Part shown: positions 51,597-59,975 of the stretch, in pieces | Position numbering within the stretch: the stretch's first letter is position 1 | Layout: each line of letters starts with the position of its first letter | DNA from: Polaromonas sp. | GTDB lineage: Bacteria > Pseudomonadota > Gammaproteobacteria > Burkholderiales > Burkholderiaceae_C | Direction of reading: 5' to 3' | DNA: 64,000 nucleotides | Assembly: GCA_013297865.1 (NCBI GenBank) | Contig: JAAFIP010000010.1 | Location: 99,238-163,237 of the forward strand | Translations under genes and position numbers: made by a program | The notes under the pieces: generated by a model | Told to the model about the DNA's origin: nothing | The model's input: only the letters and a program-made list of their open reading frames with translations | Database searches by the model: none

Positions 51597-52196
51597 TTAC
51601 AGCGGCTTGATTTCCAGCGAGCGGAACTTGATAGTGCCGCGGCCCCACTGCAGGGCGATAGGGCCGCTGGCGAGCTTGTCATCTTTCACATCCACGGTTT
51701 TGACACCGTTGAGCACCAAAACCAACCGCGTGCCTTGGGCGGTGATTTCGTAGGTGTTCCATTTGCCACCCGCTTTGGGCATCGGGTCAGGTGCCTTGGC
51801 CACTTTTACAATTGCGCCCGTGCCGTAGGTAGGGTCAGGCCGCTGGTCAAAAATATTGGCTTCGTAGCAGTTTTCATCCGTGATCTTGCCGGGCTCCTGG
51901 CAGCGCACGAAGATGCCGCTGTTGGCGTCGTCGCTGGACCAGAACTCTGCGCGCAGCATGAAGTCTTTGTAAGACGCCTTGGACACCAGATAGGCCGCCA
52001 CCTTGCCGCCCTCGGTGGCCTGCAAGGCACCGTCTACCACGCTCCAGTTGGCTTCGTCCACACGGTTAAAGTTTTCGATCCCCTTGCCTGCGTCAATCAG
52101 CTTGGTCCATTGCCCACCCGCGCCCGGCGCAGCGCAGCCAGACAGTGCGGCAACCAGGGCAGTGACGACAAGACAGGTGATGGAAAAGCGGCGCAT
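51597..52196 (-). CDS. DUF1080-domain lipoprotein (3-keto-disaccharide hydrolase family)
   Basis: 199 residues from MRRFSITCLVVTALVAALSG. Lipobox LSGC near residues 18-21. The lectin-like DUF1080 fold is recognisable: NFNRVDEANWSVVDGALQAT, FWSSDDANSGIFVRCQEPGK, GKWNTYEITAQGTRLVLVLN, and a terminal IKFRSLEIKPL. Family members hydrolyse 3-keto-glycosides or bind sugars. The precise role is unknown. Confidence 0.82.
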   Translation of the reverse strand: MRRFSITCLVVTALVAALSGCAAPGAGGQWTKLIDAGKGIENFNRVDEANWSVVDGALQATEGGKVAAYLVSKASYKDFMLRAEFWSSDDANSGIFVRCQEPGKITDENCYEANIFDQRPDPTYGTGAIVKVAKAPDPMPKAGGKWNTYEITAQGTRLVLVLNGVKTVDVKDDKLASGPIALQWGRGTIKFRSLEIKPL

Positions 52197-52291
52197 GGTG
52201 TATCTCCGTGAGTGCGGTGTGGGGATGAAGCAGCCATAGCATAGCAGCGCAACGAAAAAACGCAAAATGCAGCGCTCGCCCCTTGGACAGC

Positions 52292-52669
52292 TTACTTCAT
52301 CGAGTGCAGACCCACCAGGTTGCCTTCCGTGTCGACAAAGTGCGCAAAGAAGCCAAAGTCGTTGCCGATCTCGGTCTTGGGTACGGCCACCGAGCCGCCT
52401 GCGCCAACCACACGGGCCAGCATCGGCGCCAAGTCATCACCCCCATTAAGATAGACCAGCGTGCCTTGCCTGGACGGCACGGCGTCACCACCCTGCACGA
52501 TAGCGCCCCCTACAGCATTCGGGTCCGAAGACAGAAAACCCATCGTGGTAGGCCCCATCACCATCGGCGCGATGCTCAGCCCCAGCACTTTTTCATAAAA
52601 CGTTTTGGCGCGGGCAAAATCGGTTACCGGAATTTCAAACCAGCTCAGGGCATGGGGGCTTGTGGACAT
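52292..52669 (-). CDS. VOC family protein (glyoxalase/bleomycin-resistance fold)
   Basis: 125 residues: SWFEIPVTDFARAKTFYEKV and VLGLSIAPM in the first half, VVGAGGSVAVPKTEIGND and FGFFAHFVDTEGNLVGLHS in the second. It resembles single-domain VOC proteins of the YdeP-like group. Substrate unknown. It is 36 bp after the AHSA1-like gene and probably co-transcribed with it. Confidence 0.85.
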   Translation of the reverse strand: MSTSPHALSWFEIPVTDFARAKTFYEKVLGLSIAPMVMGPTTMGFLSSDPNAVGGAIVQGGDAVPSRQGTLVYLNGGDDLAPMLARVVGAGGSVAVPKTEIGNDFGFFAHFVDTEGNLVGLHSMK

Positions 52670-52705
52670 AAGATTCTCCTTGGTAAAAAGATGTTGCTGT
52701 AGCGC

Positions 52706-53155
52706 TCAAGCATTGCCGCGTGCGCGCAAAACCTCCGCTGCCAGTCGCTGCAGATTCTGCGCATTGGCGGCTGCGACTAATTCGGCGATCTGCAGATAGT
52801 CATTAACCGTGTCGAAAGTTTGACGCCAATGCACCTGGGTGCCTTGCTCGAACGGTTTTAGCTCAATCGACAGAATGAAGTGGTGGCCAGACAGGTGTTC
52901 GATCTCGAAGTGCTCGCCAGGCACAATGTGGGTGAAGCGGCTTTCGTTGGGATAGTCCTTGCCATCAGGCCCGTGCATGGTGAGCAGCCAGGTGCCGCCG
53001 GGCCAGAAGTCGAACTGGTCAATGGTGTTGGTAAAGCCCTCAGGCCCCCACCAGCGGGCGACTCGGTCAGCGTCGCTCATTGCCGCAAACACCTGGGCCG
53101 GGCTTGCGGCGATGAAGATGCTTCTTGCATCTGAGCGGGTGTCGGTTGCTGTCAT
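52706..53155 (-). CDS. SRPBCC/AHSA1-type ligand-binding protein
   Basis: 149 residues from MTATDTRSDARSIFIAASPA. The AHSA1 signature AAMSDADRVARWWGPEGFTN is followed by FDFWPGGTWLLTMHGPDGKD and SIELKPFEQGTQVHWRQTFD. SRPBCC folds bind hydrophobic ligands in a cavity, and AHSA1-like proteins often pair with VOC genes, as here. No ligand can be named. Confidence 0.85.
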   Translation of the reverse strand: MTATDTRSDARSIFIAASPAQVFAAMSDADRVARWWGPEGFTNTIDQFDFWPGGTWLLTMHGPDGKDYPNESRFTHIVPGEHFEIEHLSGHHFILSIELKPFEQGTQVHWRQTFDTVNDYLQIAELVAAANAQNLQRLAAEVLRARGNA

Positions 53156-53223
53156 GGGGCAATCCTGCGAATACGCGTCCTGCTTTGGTTTCACAAACGT
53201 GGATGATATTGGAGAGGCAGTTA

Positions 53224-54072
53224 TTACTGAAATTCCATGGACGTCGGCTCTACTGTACCTCGCCAGACTGGATGCCACTGGCCATCCGTGTACCAGCCCA
53301 CTTCACCTTCATTGGGCACCCATATTCCGTTTCGCCTGGAATAGTTACGAAATTTTCCTTCCCAGGCTACTTGCTTGTATCCCCCCTCAAACGAACCCCA
53401 GCGGCCTGGCGTGTAGATGCTGGCAACCTCGTTGTCGGTATTGAAGCGAAATTCCAGCGATACCGATACCGCACCATCCGTCAGCGTAGCAACGGCCCGA
53501 GAGTCGTCAAGAGGAGTCCACTTCAGCTGAGGTGATGGCAGCAGGGCCGAGGGATACCATACTGCTTCTGCAAGAAACCTGTGAAGCGAGCCAGAATTCA
53601 TCTCCAAGTTTCCACCAGCCGAGGCAACCGGTATGGCAGACAGCAGCGCAACCTGGCCCGATCCTGTTCCAGCCACCAGCGAATCCCTGACCTGCACATG
53701 CACTAGCGGCGCAACCTGCGCACGCGCAATCCAAATGAACTCGGTGGTCTTCGGTCCGACAAGCTGGGAAGCGGTGAACTGCATCCAGCTATCCTTGCTC
53801 GGGTTCGTGCGCAACATGCCACTTTGTTGATACCGAATCAGTCTGAGGCCGCGGGCAGACGCAGGCAGTGCATGGTTGAGATAGCGCAGCACCGGAGGTG
53901 GCAAGCTGTCCAGCGACTGGGGCGCAGTCAAAGGCACTGGCTCGCGCCGTGCCCTGTTTTCCAGATCATTTTGTGCTGCCAAAACCGCCCGCGCCTGCAT
54001 TGAATAGGCCAGCCAAAACAGTGAGGCCAGGCACACAACAACACCCAATGTGACTTTTATCCAGAGCGGCAT
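53224..54072 (-). CDS. DUF6544-like hypothetical protein
   Basis: 282 residues. An N-terminal membrane anchor (VTLGVVVCLASLFWLAYSMQ) precedes a soluble domain with LPPPVLRYLNHALPASARGL, TASQLVGPKTTEFIWIARAQ, LAEAVWYPSALLPSPQLKWT and SFEGGYKQVAWEGKFRNYSR. I recognise the pattern of DUF6544 proteins; function is unknown. Confidence 0.7.
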   Translation of the reverse strand: MPLWIKVTLGVVVCLASLFWLAYSMQARAVLAAQNDLENRARREPVPLTAPQSLDSLPPPVLRYLNHALPASARGLRLIRYQQSGMLRTNPSKDSWMQFTASQLVGPKTTEFIWIARAQVAPLVHVQVRDSLVAGTGSGQVALLSAIPVASAGGNLEMNSGSLHRFLAEAVWYPSALLPSPQLKWTPLDDSRAVATLTDGAVSVSLEFRFNTDNEVASIYTPGRWGSFEGGYKQVAWEGKFRNYSRRNGIWVPNEGEVGWYTDGQWHPVWRGTVEPTSMEFQ

Positions 54073-54107
54073 GTTGGCTTTCTGCGGCTGATGTATTGAT
54101 CAAATGG

Positions 54108-55022
54108 TCAGTCAATCCTCATGCGTTGTACTTTAGCTTGCTTTGTGGCAATGTGGTCAAAAAACCGACCTATCTCGTCGGACGCTCGATCAGGCGTTTC
54201 GTAGTGCACAAAGTGGCCAGCATCAGGGGCGAAGCTGAGCTCCAGCTGGGTGAAAAATTCAGGCAGCCGGTCTGTCCACGACTGCTTGAAGAGCGGGTCG
54301 TGTTCGCCCCAGAAGATGCGGGTGGGCGTGTGGATGGGCGGGGGCGGCATGGCGCTGCCTTCGATCACGGCCATGCGACCCTCGTGGTTGCTCAGATACC
54401 AATTGAAGCCGCCCTGCAGATTGCCCGGCTTCATGAAGTTGTCTACCCACAGCTCCAGCTCCGCGTCGAAAGCATCTTTGCGGTGCGACCAGTGGCGCAG
54501 GAAGTTTGCAATATAGATGCGACATGCCTCGCGCGACGAGCCCACCAGCTCGGCTATCCAGGGCATTTGGTGAAAGAACTGGTACCAGGTCTCCATCAGG
54601 TGACGCGGCTCCACCCAGCGCGCGCCGATGCCGGGGTAGGCGCAGTTAAAAAAGAACAGCCCCTGCACACGCTGCGGTGCGCGCCGGGCCATCACCTGGG
54701 CCACAAAGCCGCCCACATCATGCGCCACGATACCAAAGCGCTCCAGGCCCAACTGGTCGGCCAGAGCCAGCATATCGGCAGCCAGCGCATCGGGCGTAGC
54801 GTCCTTGGCAGGCTGCAGCGATGTTTTTTGCGTATCACCAAAGCCCCGAAAATCCGGCGCAAGCAGGTCAAACCGGCCCGCCAGCCGCGACATGACCGGC
54901 CGCCAGACATGCGACCATTCAGGCCAGCCATGCAAGAGCAGCAGCGGCATGCCCTCACCGCCACGCAGATAGTGCATGCGAAGGCCGTTGACGGCTGTGA
55001 AGTGGGAATGGATGGTGGTCAT
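54108..55022 (-). CDS. Alpha/beta hydrolase (epoxide-hydrolase-like)
   Basis: 304 residues. HGWPEWSHVW oxyanion region, nucleophile Asp in GIVAHDVGGFVAQVMARRAP, cap domain, acid region FWGEHDPLF, and catalytic His in DAGHFVHYETPD. The Asp nucleophile in HDVGG points to the epoxide hydrolase/haloalkane dehalogenase branch. It lies 5 bp after the DAPG-hydrolase-like gene, so they may act on one substrate. Confidence 0.87.
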   Translation of the reverse strand: MTTIHSHFTAVNGLRMHYLRGGEGMPLLLLHGWPEWSHVWRPVMSRLAGRFDLLAPDFRGFGDTQKTSLQPAKDATPDALAADMLALADQLGLERFGIVAHDVGGFVAQVMARRAPQRVQGLFFFNCAYPGIGARWVEPRHLMETWYQFFHQMPWIAELVGSSREACRIYIANFLRHWSHRKDAFDAELELWVDNFMKPGNLQGGFNWYLSNHEGRMAVIEGSAMPPPPIHTPTRIFWGEHDPLFKQSWTDRLPEFFTQLELSFAPDAGHFVHYETPDRASDEIGRFFDHIATKQAKVQRMRID

Positions 55023-55027
55023 TGGTA

Positions 55028-55675
55028 TCAGGTATTACTGCCCCTGGCCGCATACAGTCCAGGAAGGATGTTTTCAAACATACTGACTTCTTCGACATTG
55101 TGCAACAACCAGGCAGTGCCCATGGCATCAGAAAATATACGTGGCCGCACGACTCGGTTGAACAACGGGCGGATGAGTCCAGCGCTGGCGCCAACCACCA
55201 TGCGCGAGCGGTAGGTTGCGCCGAGCGGCGACGCACCGAAGCGATGCTCAAGCCGGAATATCTCACTGCCCAGCTCTCGGCGCACGAGAGAAATCCCCTC
55301 GTCGTCCAGCTTCTCCACATACTCGGTCGAGTCCACATAGTAGTCAGGATTGGCCCCAAACGCCTCAACGATTCGAAACGATGCCCCTTTGCCCGTACCG
55401 CCGCCGGGCGCGCGTGCTGCCAGCTCCCAGTGAATGTGATCGCGCGGATGCCACAGCAAATAGCGTGGATAGGTCTGCCCCTTGTAGCTCATGGTATGGC
55501 CCAGGTTTTCAAACCACCAGCGAAGCATCGGCGGTGTGACGCCGCGTATCACGTCGTGCTCAATGGTAAGGGCCAGCTGACCCGAGGCAAGCGTAGACTG
55601 GGTCGTCTTGGCGGTGGAGACCGGCTTCATTGGTCCCACATGAGGTCGCTCAGGCAGCAGGGCAAGGCGGGGCAT
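55028..55675 (-). CDS. DAPG hydrolase (PhlG)-like protein
   Basis: 215 residues from MPRLALLPERPHVGPMKPVS; an upstream ATG at 55723 would add 16. The core matches the DAPG hydrolase family: GVTPPMLRWWFENLGHTM, YLLWHPRDHIHWEL (the HxxH zinc ligands), GKGASFRIVEAFGANPDYYV, FRLEHRFGASPLGATYRSRM. PhlG cleaves a carbon-carbon bond in 2,4-diacetylphloroglucinol; relatives here may act on other acyl-phenols. It pairs with the downstream hydrolase. Confidence 0.75.
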   Translation of the reverse strand: MPRLALLPERPHVGPMKPVSTAKTTQSTLASGQLALTIEHDVIRGVTPPMLRWWFENLGHTMSYKGQTYPRYLLWHPRDHIHWELAARAPGGGTGKGASFRIVEAFGANPDYYVDSTEYVEKLDDEGISLVRRELGSEIFRLEHRFGASPLGATYRSRMVVGASAGLIRPLFNRVVRPRIFSDAMGTAWLLHNVEEVSMFENILPGLYAARGSNT

Positions 55676-55865
55676 ATTTGAGCAGCGATCGATATCAGCG
55701 AACAAACAAAGCGAAGTTGCCACCCTTTTATTTTTGGCCGCAGGCTTTGCAGACCTAGCGCAGCGGAAAAAGCATCCTCTTTACTATAGCTTGTGAGGCC
55801 AAAAAAGCAAATCTGTCCCAGTTCTGATTACACATTGCACCTGCGAGATCAAAGCTAACGACTTG

Positions 55866-56081
55866 CTACTGCGCTGAGTCAAAGACCCGCCTGCGCATGG
55901 TGATGCTGGTAGGCCTGCTGTAACCTGGATGGGCTGTCTCGGCCACCTTCTCGAACCCAAGGGCACCAAAGGCAGTGTGGTTTTCTGTCAGTTCGACTCG
56001 GGTTTGAAGCTCCAGCAGTGCTGGCCAATCGGTGAAGTCTGAGTGAACGAGTGATATCTGTATGTTCGCACCGTAGTGCAA
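55866..56081 (-). pseudogene. C-terminal remnant of a GNAT acetyltransferase
   Basis: Only ~70 codons. The stretch ELTENHTAFGALGFEKVAET and AHPGYSRPTSITMRR matches the C-terminal third of GNAT N-acetyltransferases (acetyl-CoA-proximal NHxAFxxLGF, then RPTSITMR). The N-terminal two thirds are absent upstream. Read as a decayed or truncated gene. Confidence 0.65.
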
Positions 56082-56116
56082 ACGGTGTATGTAAGGAGCC
56101 TTATGTGCTGGCTATT

Positions 56117-56572
56117 TCACTTCACTGCGTAGCTTGCTTTCTGAACACAAGCATGTGCCTCTGCAGTAGACGGGAAATTATCAACAGTTAACGGCCCCAT
56201 GAAGCCGGCCGGCCCGGCCCAGACAAACACCACATCCCCTGCTTTAGCGCTGACCTTGAGTGCCCCGCTGTCGCCCCCGGCGTGACCAATGCCGATACGA
56301 CGCAGGAAGACGCTCAAGTCGCCAGGCGCTAGCTCAACATGAGCAAACGTGTTGCGTTTGAGTGATCCGATACTGTTTCCGTTGACAAACACCTCTGTGC
56401 CGATGCCGCCACCGCTGAAATTGTCTTCGCGGCAGACATAGAGGCTGACGGTCGCATCTTTGCCCGCGAAACGTTTAAGTTCAGCTTCGGCAGTTTTGTC
56501 TCCCAGTGTCGCTGTTGCACAGCCAGTGAGAAGGAAAAAGATCACTGAGGCGATATTGAGACGTGCGTACAA
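56117..56572 (-). CDS. DUF2846-like lipoprotein
   Basis: 151 residues. Lipobox LTGC at residues ~15-18. The domain pattern AEAELKRFAGKDATVSLYVC, GGIGTEVFVNGNSIGSLKRN, TFAHVELAPGDLSVFLR resembles DUF2846 proteins, small exported beta domains of unknown function. It is on the same strand as the later cassette genes, but I see no attC beside it. Confidence 0.7.
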   Translation of the reverse strand: MYARLNIASVIFFLLTGCATATLGDKTAEAELKRFAGKDATVSLYVCREDNFSGGGIGTEVFVNGNSIGSLKRNTFAHVELAPGDLSVFLRRIGIGHAGGDSGALKVSAKAGDVVFVWAGPAGFMGPLTVDNFPSTAEAHACVQKASYAVK

Positions 56573-56837
56573 GATGGCTCCTTTGTGAATTTATAAGCTC
56601 AGTTTGCAGAGCGGTCGATGCAGGTACTCAACCAGAACCTCAGCCGCGCTGCTTACTCACTGTAATGTGATCTTACTTCCATTTGGCAAAATCTTAAGCA
56701 TGCGCTAAGCTTATGCCTATCAAGCGAGGGTATGCTGATTGGAGAGCTAAACCAGAATCTAGTGGTTCTGTAACCCGACACTTGTGGCGGTTCAACAGTC
56801 TGCTCTGGACAATACACAACGGAAAGAAGAGGTACGC

Positions 56838-57179
56838 ATGAAATTTAAAAACATCTTGATTGGCCTGCCAGCAACACTTTTGACCCTGTCACTACTGGGC
56901 TGTGGTGGCGGCAATGGTGACTTTGTAGCGTATGTAGGCGGCACTGTGAGTGGCCTGGGTAGCGGCAAGTCTGTGGCGCTTGAGAACAATAATGACGAAA
57001 CCATCCTGGTCACCCAAAACGGAACATTCAGGTTTGACAAGCGCCTGGTGATTGGCGAGAGATACGACGTCAGAGTCAAAACCCTGCCAGCAGGTCAGCT
57101 GTGCGTGGTAACCCAAGGTACTGGCAACATCAACAGCCGCTCTGAAGATATCACCAATGTTTTGGTGACTTGCCAATAG
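56838..57179 (+). CDS. Small lipoprotein
   Basis: 113 residues from MKFKNILIGLPATLLTLSLL. Lipobox LLGC, then GGGNGDFVAYVGGTVSGLGS, SVALENNNDETILVTQNGTF, RFDKRLVIGERYDVRVKTLP. The last part, QLCVVTQGTGNI and ITNVLVTC, resembles surface lipoproteins with short beta-sandwich repeats. AGAGG-like DNA (GAAGAGG) precedes the ATG. Function unknown. Confidence 0.75.
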   Translation: MKFKNILIGLPATLLTLSLLGCGGGNGDFVAYVGGTVSGLGSGKSVALENNNDETILVTQNGTFRFDKRLVIGERYDVRVKTLPAGQLCVVTQGTGNINSRSEDITNVLVTCQ

Positions 57180-57215
57180 ACGATCTGCATGGATATTTAA
57201 TCAGAGCGCATTTAT

Positions 57216-57566
57216 TCACTCATGCTGCAAGACATTGATGAGCTTGCCCAAGGGATCGCGCACATAGAATCGCCGAACCCCCCACTGTTCGCTGACCGGT
57301 CCATACTCAAGTGGAATATTCGCGCTTTGCACGCGCCTTAGCACCTCGGCTAGATCGTCCACTTCGATGGACAGATCTGGCACAGGAGTGTCGGAACCTC
57401 CCTGACTGGCAAAGCTGACCTGTACAGCCATTTTGGCCTTTCCAGCATAGGTACGAATCCAGCCATGGTCCATGGCCAGATCCAAACCGAGAACATCGCG
57501 ATAGAACGCATCCGCCTGTACGGGGTTTTGCGTAAACACATTGGTAACGATTCTCAGGACCTTCAT
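57216..57566 (-). CDS. VOC family protein
   Basis: 116 residues from MKVLRIVTNVFTQNPVQADA; seven extra upstream residues are possible. AFYRDVLGLDLAMDHGWIRT in the first half, LSIEVDDLAEVLRRVQSANI and RRFYVRDPLGKLINVLQH in the second. A single-domain glyoxalase-fold protein of unknown substrate. Confidence 0.85.
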   Translation of the reverse strand: MKVLRIVTNVFTQNPVQADAFYRDVLGLDLAMDHGWIRTYAGKAKMAVQVSFASQGGSDTPVPDLSIEVDDLAEVLRRVQSANIPLEYGPVSEQWGVRRFYVRDPLGKLINVLQHE

Positions 57567-57934
57567 GTTGACTCCTGGCGCTGCCATGCACCTCTAATCT
57601 TGGAGATTACCAATAGGCAACACTTGACGGCAAACTCCTGTTGCTTGTCAGTACGGCGAGTCTGTTAAGCAGCATTTCTGCCACTTACAACTTTAACCCA
57701 CAACTTATGATACCAGCGTGACCAGGCCACTGTGACATTTGAATCTAGTGTAATACGGTATTCGTATGGCATAGGGCACACGCTATACGAGCATAGCGCA
57801 GGGTATTCAGTAAGAGAACACCGTGCAAGTTACATTTGCCATGTGTTTGCTGAGTTTTTAATAGCTGCTCCTGCAGTAATTTATTGGCCTAAAGGTCGAT
57901 TTTATTGATGACACCGAGCGATATGCTCGTGCCG
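57567..57934. other. Intergenic region at the left edge of the cassette array
   Basis: About 370 bp without a convincing gene. It contains dispersed repeat copy 10. No attC-like palindrome was found here, which fits the distal end of the array. Confidence 0.5.
57855..57904 (+). repeat. Dispersed repeat, copy 10
   Basis: TTTTTAATAGCTGCTCCTGC then AGTAATTTATTGGCCTAAAG GTCGATTTTA, slightly diverged. Confidence 0.8.
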
Positions 57935-58162
57935 CTAATTCTGAAGACTTAGCCAGGCGGCTTCCATTAGCACCAGCGTAGCTTGGTCAACAGTGCAGGA
58001 CTGGCCACAGGCTGCAGACACCCAGACGCGATTGCCATTATTGAGACCGAGCAGTTGTTCGATGTCTTCACCCCACTCGCCCCGCAGAAGAAAGATACTT
58101 ACCTTGCCCGTAACGCGGACGATTGATTTCTGCGCTAGCAAGAGGTTGGCCAATTTCGTCAT
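57935..58162 (-). CDS. Small hypothetical protein (last cassette)
   Basis: 75 residues: MTKLANLLLAQKSIVRVTGK, then VSIFLLRGEWGEDIEQLLGL and VWVSAACGQSCTVDQATLV. No family recognised. It lies ~130 bp beyond the last attC and may be the terminal cassette, though coding evidence is modest. Confidence 0.45.
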   Translation of the reverse strand: MTKLANLLLAQKSIVRVTGKVSIFLLRGEWGEDIEQLLGLNNGNRVWVSAACGQSCTVDQATLVLMEAAWLSLQN

Positions 58163-58292
58163 TTTTTCTATAAAAACGAGCGGACAGAGAAGATCACTTT
58201 CTGAAAGATCGGAAACACTCCATGTGGCGTGCGCTAAGGAAAACCAGCCAGACGCAATGTGCTTTCATTAATTGCCATGGCATCAATTTACA

Positions 58293-58347
58293 TTCTAAGA
58301 GTCCATATAGCAAGGGTTCGTACGCTTGATGGATAAGAGCATGGTTA
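58293..58347 (-). other. attC-like site after the NUDIX gene
   Basis: On the minus strand: TACTAAC (containing the NUDIX stop), then CCAT-CAAG pairing with CTTG-CTAT-ATGG (four unpaired bases in one arm), ending CTTAGAAT. The TCAAGCG box typical of attC is present. Confidence 0.6.
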
Positions 58348-58800
58348 GTAAAACTCCATTGCACGAAGCCCAACGTAACGAGCAAAGGCAAACCCATTTT
58401 CTCGATCTTTCCAGTATTCAGTGTGAAGCATGGGAGGAAAGACGGTTTTCCCTTCGAACTCGCTCCTGCTAAGCCACGCTGCCTCAGTAATATGCTCCCG
58501 TGTCGCTTCGGGGGCCGAGGTGCTAATCGTTCCGCCCAGCAGACGCCCGGTAAACCAAATCTTGCATTCGCGTGTATGAGAGTTTGAGAACTCTTCAATA
58601 TAGGCAAGCTGCAGAGGTTCAACATGAAGGCCACTCTCCTCGAAGACTTCGCGCTTGGCTGCACTGAGCAGATCTTCTGTTCCCTCTGCGCCGCCACCTG
58701 GAGCAACCCAGAAGTCGTACTCGCCCTGCTTCGTATGGCGAACCAGCAAGATTCGGTTGTCGTTCTCAACGATAACGCCGGCAGAAATTCGATGCTTCAT
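58345..58800 (-). CDS. NUDIX hydrolase (cassette gene)
   Basis: 151 residues. The Nudix box is G-x5-E-x7-REVFEESG (PGGGAEGTEDL ... KREVFEESGLHVEP). It starts MKHRISAGVIVENDNRILLV, which is the usual first strand, and ends with WLSRSEFEGKTVFPPML. It hydrolyses a nucleoside-diphosphate-linked compound, unknown which. The ATG lies 8 bp after an attC core and the stop falls in the next attC. Confidence 0.88.
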   Translation of the reverse strand: MKHRISAGVIVENDNRILLVRHTKQGEYDFWVAPGGGAEGTEDLLSAAKREVFEESGLHVEPLQLAYIEEFSNSHTRECKIWFTGRLLGGTISTSAPEATREHITEAAWLSRSEFEGKTVFPPMLHTEYWKDRENGFAFARYVGLRAMEFY

Positions 58801-58807
58801 ATTGAAT

Positions 58808-58897
58808 GTTTTAACAACAAAGATAAGGCACTACCCGCCCGGTAACTAGGCCCAGAGACAATTCTTCCGTGGTGTCGCCTTCATTGCAGAGTTAGAC
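58808..58897 (-). other. attC-like site after the TfoX-like gene
   Basis: On the minus strand: GTCTAAC (perfect RYYYAAC) next to the TfoX stop, AAGGC-G-AC-ACC pairing with GGT-A-GT-GCCTT with single unpaired bases, and a terminal GTTAAAAC. Confidence 0.75.
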
Positions 58898-58898
58898 A

Positions 58899-59249
58899 TT
58901 ATTTAGTGCGCGTTTTCCTGGCAGCGTCTTGCTTCGCTGCCTTGAGCGCAAGTTCTACCCATTTCCTCGTCGCCAAAGGATCGCTAAAAAATTCTGCTGG
59001 CGCTTCATAATATTGCAAGGTTGCGATTTCTCCATCCCTCGGATACGAGAACTGCCGCAGACCGCGTCTGATGAATTCATCGGCCGTACTTGCGTTTGCC
59101 TTGAGATAAAGCAGTCCATCGTGAATGGTGGCAATAAAAAGATCATCACAATAGATATACGTACCGCCAAACATTTTGCGCGTACGCAGCGTCCCAAAGC
59201 CTTTAAGTAGCTTAAGTGTTAAAGCTAATGGATCAGTTTTCATTGGCAT
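58899..59249 (-). CDS. TfoX N-terminal-domain protein (cassette gene)
   Basis: 116 residues. LKLLKGFGTLRTRKMFGGTY and IYCDDLFIATIHDGLLYLKA are the TfoX/Sxy N-terminal pattern. It continues FSYPRDGEIATLQYYEAPAE and ends in a Lys/Arg tail. Full TfoX proteins regulate competence, whereas single-domain cassette forms are of unknown role. Two ATGs 9 bp apart could serve as start. Confidence 0.85.
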   Translation of the reverse strand: MPMKTDPLALTLKLLKGFGTLRTRKMFGGTYIYCDDLFIATIHDGLLYLKANASTADEFIRRGLRQFSYPRDGEIATLQYYEAPAEFFSDPLATRKWVELALKAAKQDAARKTRTK

Positions 59250-59271
59250 GATTTAGGATCTTGATGTTTGA

Positions 59272-59370
59272 CATTCAATACGAGTGATGGCAAAAGGCAC
59301 AGCCTTTCTGCCATCTCCCAACGGAGGAATCAAGTATCGGTGTCGCCCCGCTTTCGAATAACTGGTTGGG
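59272..59370 (-). other. Degenerate attC-like site
   Basis: On the minus strand: CCCCAACCAGTTATTCGAAA (inverse core plus L-box-like), and a hairpin GATGGCA-G-AAAGGC / GCCTTT-TGCCATC with one unpaired G. The terminal core is weak. Confidence 0.45.
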
Positions 59371-59377
59371 GCTACTC

Positions 59378-59896
59378 TTAGTCACAAGCATGGCAAGGCA
59401 ACGAAACTTTTGTTACACGACCACCAGAATGCCAAACGATAATAGGCGCGCACTCTCCCCTAAGCTCTACTGGGGATATGTTTTGCGGTATTTTGACCCC
59501 ATAGTGTTTTTCCAATACTTCAGTTTTCTGACCAACTCTGACTTTACCCAGCAGGTTCCATTTTGCATTGGATATGGTGGCCGCAACTGGTGTTGCCTCA
59601 CTCTCAAAATCTAGTACCGTAAGGTCTAGACCGGAAAAGGTGAGCAAGTGCGCGGTGCAATTTTCAGGGGGTTCACCAGCATAGTCAGCACAGGACTCGA
59701 CTTTTTTACTTTGGAGCTTTGCAATCGCCCGAATTTTATTAATATCGCGAGGAAGGTTTTTCTTCAGCAAGCCACATGAAGAAAAGGGATCGGCCGTTGT
59801 TGTTCTGATTGAGGGAATTTCTTCAGCCGACGCAAAATTCGTCAGCGTGCAAACAGCCAGCACGAAAATCAGAAGTTTTGAAAAACGATGCAGCAT
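59378..59896 (-). CDS. Secreted hypothetical protein (cassette gene)
   Basis: 172 residues from MLHRFSKLLIFVLAVCTLTN, a Sec signal cleaved near ASAEE. Six Cys are spread along the mature protein (SSCGLLKK, ESCADY, ENCTAH, GECAP, PCHAC). The C-terminal part (WNLLGKVRVGQKTEVLEKHY; APIIVWHSGGRVTKVSLPC) has the look of a small SmpA/BLIP-like beta domain. No family recognised. The start lies ~10 bp after an attC core. Confidence 0.75.
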   Translation of the reverse strand: MLHRFSKLLIFVLAVCTLTNFASAEEIPSIRTTTADPFSSCGLLKKNLPRDINKIRAIAKLQSKKVESCADYAGEPPENCTAHLLTFSGLDLTVLDFESEATPVAATISNAKWNLLGKVRVGQKTEVLEKHYGVKIPQNISPVELRGECAPIIVWHSGGRVTKVSLPCHACD

Positions 59897-59905
59897 CTCT
59901 ATAAA

Positions 59906-59974
59906 CCCCAAAGTTTGAGATGAAAGTCTTGATCCAGCTTGCCTGGCCAAGTCCTATCGATGGAAGCGTTAGGC
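59906..59974 (-). other. attC-like site, partly degenerate
   Basis: On the minus strand: GCCTAAC directly after the upstream stop, TCCATCGATAGGAC (compare TCCATCGAGCGGAC in the site at 63377), then CTTTCATCTCAAACTTTGGGG as a decayed right arm and core. Confidence 0.65.
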
Positions 59975-59975
59975 A

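Noticed and set aside
58194..58769. 191-residue minus ORF overlapping the NUDIX gene
   Set aside because: Out of frame with a NUDIX gene that has an intact catalytic box, and it runs through the attC.
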